Below are positions 5,462 through 7,864 of a DNA stretch of 7,864 nucleotides, one piece after another. Both the position numbers and the translations under genes were made by a program. Position 1 is the first letter of the stretch. Each line of letters begins with the position of its first letter. The stretch is taken from positions 1 through 7,864 of the forward strand of contig CAZVFH010000038.1 in the NCBI GenBank assembly GCA_964626415.1. The letters are read 5' to 3'. The notes under the pieces are model-generated. The model did not search any database. It was not told the origin of the DNA and saw only the letters and a list, made by a program, of their open reading frames with translations. This DNA comes from CAZVFH01 sp964626415 (lineage in GTDB: Bacteria > Patescibacteriota > UBA1384 > XYA2-FULL-43-10 > CAINNR01).

Positions 5462-6664
5462 ATGACCAAATTCAAGTATCGGGCGAAAAATAATCGAGGA
5501 GATATTGTCGGCGGAGTAGTTCGTGCCGCTAATGTTCTTGCGGCGGAAAAAATTCTTCGTGACAATGGACTTTTGGCAGTTGATCTTTCTCCAGAGTCAA
5601 GAAATATTGTTTCGCTTTTCGGTTTGATAAAAAAGGTTTCCCTTAAAGATAAATCAATTTTTGCTTCCCAGCTTTCAACAATGGTCTCTGCCGGTCTTGC
5701 GCTTCCAAGATGTTTAAATATAATTGCTGCCCAAACCGACAATCAATATCTAAAAACAATTTACTACAATATCAGCCATGATTTGGAAGAGGGGACAAAT
5801 TTTTCTTCGGCGCTGGAAAAGCATCCGGAGGTCTTCGATCGTCTTTTCGTCAGCATTATTCACTCTGGTGAGTCAACTGGAAATCTTGACACCGTGCTTC
5901 TTGGACTTTCTAAGAAACTGGAAAATGATCAAAATATCTCCGGCAAACTTTTAGCCGCTTTAGTTTATCCGGCGTTCATAATTTTAGCCCTTTTTGTTGT
6001 CAGTTGGATAATGTTAGTGAAAATTGTGCCGCAGATCGAGTCGGTCTTCAAGGACGCAAATGTTGATCTTCCGTGGGCGACATCGGTATTAATCTCTACC
6101 TCTCATTTTCTTATCAGCTATTGGTGGCTGGTGATAATTTTAATCATTTCACTTGTCATTTTTGTTCGTTACTATCTTAGAACTGCAAGCGGAGAGAATT
6201 TTTACTCACGGCTACAACTTAGGATTCCGGGGCTTAGACGCATTGTCTCTGATATTTATATGGCCAGGTTTTGCCGTACAATTGAAATGCTTTTTTCCTC
6301 TGGTGTTTCGCTTCTTGAAGCAATCGAAACCACCGCTGACACAATGGTAAATTATTATTACAAAAGATCGCTTCAAAGAGTTGCCAAAGAGGTGCAAAAA
6401 GGTGTCTCTTTTTCGGTTGAACTTTCAAAAGATCCGCTCTTTCCGCCGCTTGTTAGCCAAATGCTCTCTGTGGGAGAGCAAACCGGAAAATCATCCGAAG
6501 TAATGGAAAAACTGGCGCGTTATTACGAATCGGAAGCCGATGTGGCAATAAAAAGCGTTTATTCGCTAGTCGAGCCACTGGCAATGATAATAGTTGGAAT
6601 CGGAGTTGCGATTTTGGTTTTTGCAATTTTGGTTCCAATTTACCAAATCGCTTTAATGCAGTAA
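5462..6664 (+). CDS. pilC: PilC type IV pilus platform protein
   Basis: PilC is the polytopic membrane platform that PilB and PilT turn to add or remove pilins. The protein of 400 residues, the family's usual size, has two T2SSF repeats, each with the conserved motif GExTG: GESTG at 136-140 and GEQTG at 338-342. Membrane helices are visible near 165-187 (LVYPAFIILALF), 218-239 and 370-394 (EPLAMIIVGIGVAIL). The N-terminal MTKFKYRAKNNRGDIVGG is a typical family start, which fixes ATG 5462. The frame extends upstream to a TTG at 5408, but those 18 codons lie mostly inside the palindrome at 5354-5449 and are not believed. There is no Shine-Dalgarno before 5462 (TTTCAACTTCAATC), unlike most genes here. 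It probably shares the pilBT transcript. Confidence 0.95.
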   Translation: MTKFKYRAKNNRGDIVGGVVRAANVLAAEKILRDNGLLAVDLSPESRNIVSLFGLIKKVSLKDKSIFASQLSTMVSAGLALPRCLNIIAAQTDNQYLKTIYYNISHDLEEGTNFSSALEKHPEVFDRLFVSIIHSGESTGNLDTVLLGLSKKLENDQNISGKLLAALVYPAFIILALFVVSWIMLVKIVPQIESVFKDANVDLPWATSVLISTSHFLISYWWLVIILIISLVIFVRYYLRTASGENFYSRLQLRIPGLRRIVSDIYMARFCRTIEMLFSSGVSLLEAIETTADTMVNYYYKRSLQRVAKEVQKGVSFSVELSKDPLFPPLVSQMLSVGEQTGKSSEVMEKLARYYESEADVAIKSVYSLVEPLAMIIVGIGVAILVFAILVPIYQIALMQ

Positions 6665-6689
6665 AATAAAAATATAATATAAATAATTT

Positions 6690-6695
6690 AGGAGG
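6690..6695 (+). promoter_or_regulatory. Strong ribosome binding site of the prepilin gene
   Basis: AGGAGG is followed by two consecutive ATG codons, at 6699 (3-base spacing) and 6702 (6-base spacing). The second spacing is closer to the general optimum, so 6702 was chosen; the choice changes the protein by one Met. This strong site suits a gene needed in large amounts. Confidence 0.75.
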
Positions 6696-6701
6696 AAAAT
6701 G

Positions 6702-7208
6702 ATGAAAAGCAAAAAGGGATTCACATTGATCGAGCTTCTCGCAGTGAGGAAGCGTGCATGTCCTGAGCGAAGTCGAAGGGGTTTTACGCTTATCGAACTG
6801 CTGATCGTTATCGCGATCATTGGTATTTTAGCAGCAATTGTTATGGTTGCTTTGAGTACAGCGCGAAAACGAGCATACGATGTTCGTATTAAGTCCGATT
6901 TAGCAGAAGTGTCAAAAGCACTTGAGATCTCTAAAACAGATGGAATGCTTTTGACAACAGGTTGGGCTGAATTATCGAGTAAGATTTCTTTAATAAAAGG
7001 CGTAGATGGCCCACTCGTTCCAACAGCTCCGGTGAATCCGATTGCCGGCAGAAAGTACTGGATTAAATCTAACGGAGAGTCGGATGTTCTTTATGCGCAA
7101 TTATCAAATCCAGATAATGGGTGGTGTGTAAAGGATGGAAATTCTTACTCGTCAACAGTCTCACCGGCGCCTGTCTCTCCATCATCCACTGATCCTTGTC
7201 CATACTAA
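6702..7208 (+). CDS. pilA: Type IV prepilin with a duplicated GFTLIELL processing motif
   Basis: This 168-residue prepilin-like protein is probably the pilus subunit, although a G-type pseudopilin or minor pilin cannot be excluded. Two prepilin peptidase motifs are present: KG|FTLIELL (Gly6/Phe7) and RRG|FTLIELL (Gly27/Phe28), both with the +5 Glu (11 and 32). Only the second is followed by the hydrophobic helix (IVIAIIGILAAIVMVAL). The first is followed by charged AVRKRACPERSRR (14-26). Cleavage at the second would leave a 141-residue mature pilin behind an unusually long 27-residue leader. The helix continues as STARKRAYDVRIKSDLAEVSKALE, like small G-type pilins. Cys142 and Cys166 bracket a C-terminal Ser/Pro-rich loop and may form a disulfide. 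It lies 37 bases after pilC, with AGGAGG and a terminator downstream. Confidence 0.9.
   Translation: MKSKKGFTLIELLAVRKRACPERSRRGFTLIELLIVIAIIGILAAIVMVALSTARKRAYDVRIKSDLAEVSKALEISKTDGMLLTTGWAELSSKISLIKGVDGPLVPTAPVNPIAGRKYWIKSNGESDVLYAQLSNPDNGWCVKDGNSYSSTVSPAPVSPSSTDPCPY
6717..6740 (+). repeat. First GFTLIELL-coding copy in the prepilin gene
   Basis: This 24-base copy encodes GFTLIELL and recurs exactly 63 bases (21 codons) downstream at 6780-6803. The copies differ at 8 of 24 bases, all silent. See the prepilin entry for the consequences for processing. Confidence 0.85.
6741..6779. repeat. REP-like repeat inside the prepilin frame, encoding AVRKRACPERSRR
   Basis: The 39 bases between the two GFTLIELL copies include TCCTGAGCGAAGTCGAAGG (6761-6779), which resembles the right arm of the leader repeat (188-205): both have TCCTGA, three bases, AAGT, then an AGG end. 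It also matches the general look of the CCTTCGACTTCGCTCAGG-type interspersed repeats found between genes in many bacteria. Its reading frame is open and gives a strongly basic peptide, unlike any normal pilin segment. Family membership is inferred by eye. Confidence 0.6.
6780..6803 (+). repeat. Second GFTLIELL-coding copy in the prepilin gene
   Basis: This copy is joined to the hydrophobic pilin helix and so is the likely functional processing site. It is silent-only diverged from the copy at 6717-6740. Confidence 0.85.
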
Positions 7209-7243
7209 TTATTTCTTACTAACATTTTTTGTTGGATGAATCA

Positions 7244-7275
7244 CGCAAAAACTCCCCTAAAGGGGAGTTTTTGCG
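7244..7275 (+). terminator. Rho-independent terminator after the prepilin gene
   Basis: A perfect 14-bp inverted repeat, CGCAAAAACTCCCC (7244-7257) and its complement (7262-7275), flanks a four-base loop TAAA. The GC-rich ACTCCCC/GGGGAGT core is followed by TTTTT (7268-7272) and preceded by AAAAA, so it could stop transcription from either side. It begins 36 bases after the prepilin stop and should close the pil transcript. Confidence 0.9.
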
Positions 7276-7298
7276 TCTCTTCCTAAATTTGCTAAAAT
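7271..7298 (+). promoter_or_regulatory. Extended -10 promoter of pilD
   Basis: TAAAAT (7293-7298) is preceded by TGC, forming an extended -10 (TGnTAAAAT). A weak -35, TTGCGT (7271-7276), lies 16 bases upstream, inside the terminator's right arm. Transcription would start about 7 bases past the -10, at or next to the A of ATG 7305. Confidence 0.5.
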
Positions 7299-7304
7299 AG
7301 AGTT

Positions 7305-7864
7305 ATGATTGAAATAATCTTTTTTATTTTTGGTGCCGCCATTGGCAGTTTTTTAAATGTCCTAATTTTACGATTTCCTGATTTTAAGTCAATTTTAACT
7401 GGTCGCTCGCACTGTCCGCACTGCAAAAAAATCTTGACCTTTTTTGAGTTGATTCCGATCTTAAGCTTCATTGTACTCTTCGGTCGCTGTAAAAACTGTA
7501 AAAAACCGATCTCGTGGCAGTATCCGCTAGTTGAAGTCGCCGCTGGTACTTTGTTTGTCTTATTTTATTCTTATTTCGGGTTAACTCCGTCACTGTTTTT
7601 TTATCTAATAATCGTTTGTTTATCAATTATCGTTTTTGTTTTTGACCTTAAATATCTCGAAATTCCGGAAATTTTTGCTTGGTCATTATTAGTCGTCGCA
7701 ATTTTAGTCAGTATTTTCTCAACTGATTTTAATTTATTAAATTTTATTTACGGCGGAATAATTAGCGGCGGAGTAATTGCCGCATTTGTTTGGTTTTCAA
7801 AAGAACGGCTAATGGGTGCCGGCGATATTAAAATTGCCCTCGCTTTCGGGCTTATTTTTGGTCC
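7305..7864 (+). CDS. pilD: PilD prepilin peptidase/N-methyltransferase (3' end outside window)
   Basis: PilD is the membrane aspartic protease that cuts prepilins after the Gly of GFTLIE and methylates the new N-terminus. The frame is open from ATG 7305 to the window edge, giving 186 codons; the family usually has about 240-290. Visible are GAAIGSFLNVLILRFP (about 10-25), the zinc-type cysteine pairs CPHC (37-40) and CKNC (62-65) of the methylase segment, PLVEVAAG, the first catalytic Asp114 in FDLKYLEIPE, and the second, Asp174, in GAGDIK (171-176), all with hydrophobic helices between. Both catalytic Asp residues lie inside the window, so the visible part looks intact. It has its own promoter beyond the terminator and no Shine-Dalgarno, so it may be leaderless. 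It should process the adjacent prepilin. Confidence 0.93.
   Translation, partial: MIEIIFFIFGAAIGSFLNVLILRFPDFKSILTGRSHCPHCKKILTFFELIPILSFIVLFGRCKNCKKPISWQYPLVEVAAGTLFVLFYSYFGLTPSLFFYLIIVCLSIIVFVFDLKYLEIPEIFAWSLLVVAILVSIFSTDFNLLNFIYGGIISGGVIAAFVWFSKERLMGAGDIKIALAFGLIFG

Noticed and set aside
6650..6678. TATAAT at 6673-6678 as a separate promoter for the prepilin gene
   Set aside because: The hexamer is perfect but lies in an AT-only stretch where it arises easily, and the matching -35 position has only GCTTTA. It remains possible, but not well enough supported to list.

Overview
This window holds most of a type IV pilus (T4P) assembly and motility locus. All genes are on the + strand: a PilN-like protein, a PilO-like protein, a very short PilP-like protein, the PilB extension ATPase, the PilT retraction ATPase, the PilC platform protein, a type IV prepilin, and the start of the PilD prepilin peptidase, which runs off the right edge. 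The DNA is AT-rich. TGA is a genuine stop for pilO and pilB, so the codes that reassign UGA are excluded. There is no secretin gene, and the PilP-like protein stops where the secretin-contacting domain would begin. This suggests an organism without a classical outer membrane. Together with the gene set and the many small palindromic repeats, it is compatible with a Patescibacteria/CPR-type bacterium, but that assignment is inference; a monoderm from another phylum is possible.

Layout. Bases 1-63 may be the 3' end of an upstream gene. A good sigma-70-type promoter (76-105) is followed by a roughly 150-base leader carrying an elaborate palindromic repeat (143-210). Next come pilN, pilO and a pilP-like gene, overlapping by 8 and 4 bases, each with a GGAGG ribosome site. 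A MITE-like repeat (about 1699-1826) separates them from pilB. pilT follows after 57 bases with its own GGAGG. A second, unrelated 96-bp palindrome (5354-5449) separates pilT from pilC. The pilin gene follows with a strong AGGAGG. A strong hairpin terminator (7244-7275) closes the unit, and pilD starts beyond it from its own extended -10 promoter, possibly as a leaderless mRNA.

How the parts work together. PilD cleaves and methylates the prepilin. PilB drives pilin polymerisation through PilC, PilT drives depolymerisation, and PilN/PilO (plus the PilP-like stub) form the membrane alignment complex. PilM, which normally links PilN to the cytoplasm, is not in the window.

The most unusual features are repeat-related. 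Three different hairpin elements sit at gene junctions. A fourth repeat lies inside the prepilin reading frame, where it separates two complete copies of the GFTLIELL processing motif that differ only at silent positions. The two genes directly downstream of junction repeats (pilB and pilC) have no visible Shine-Dalgarno site, while the repeat-free starts from pilN to pilA all have strong ones. No wholly new system was recognised; the novelty lies in these repeats and in the double-motif pilin.
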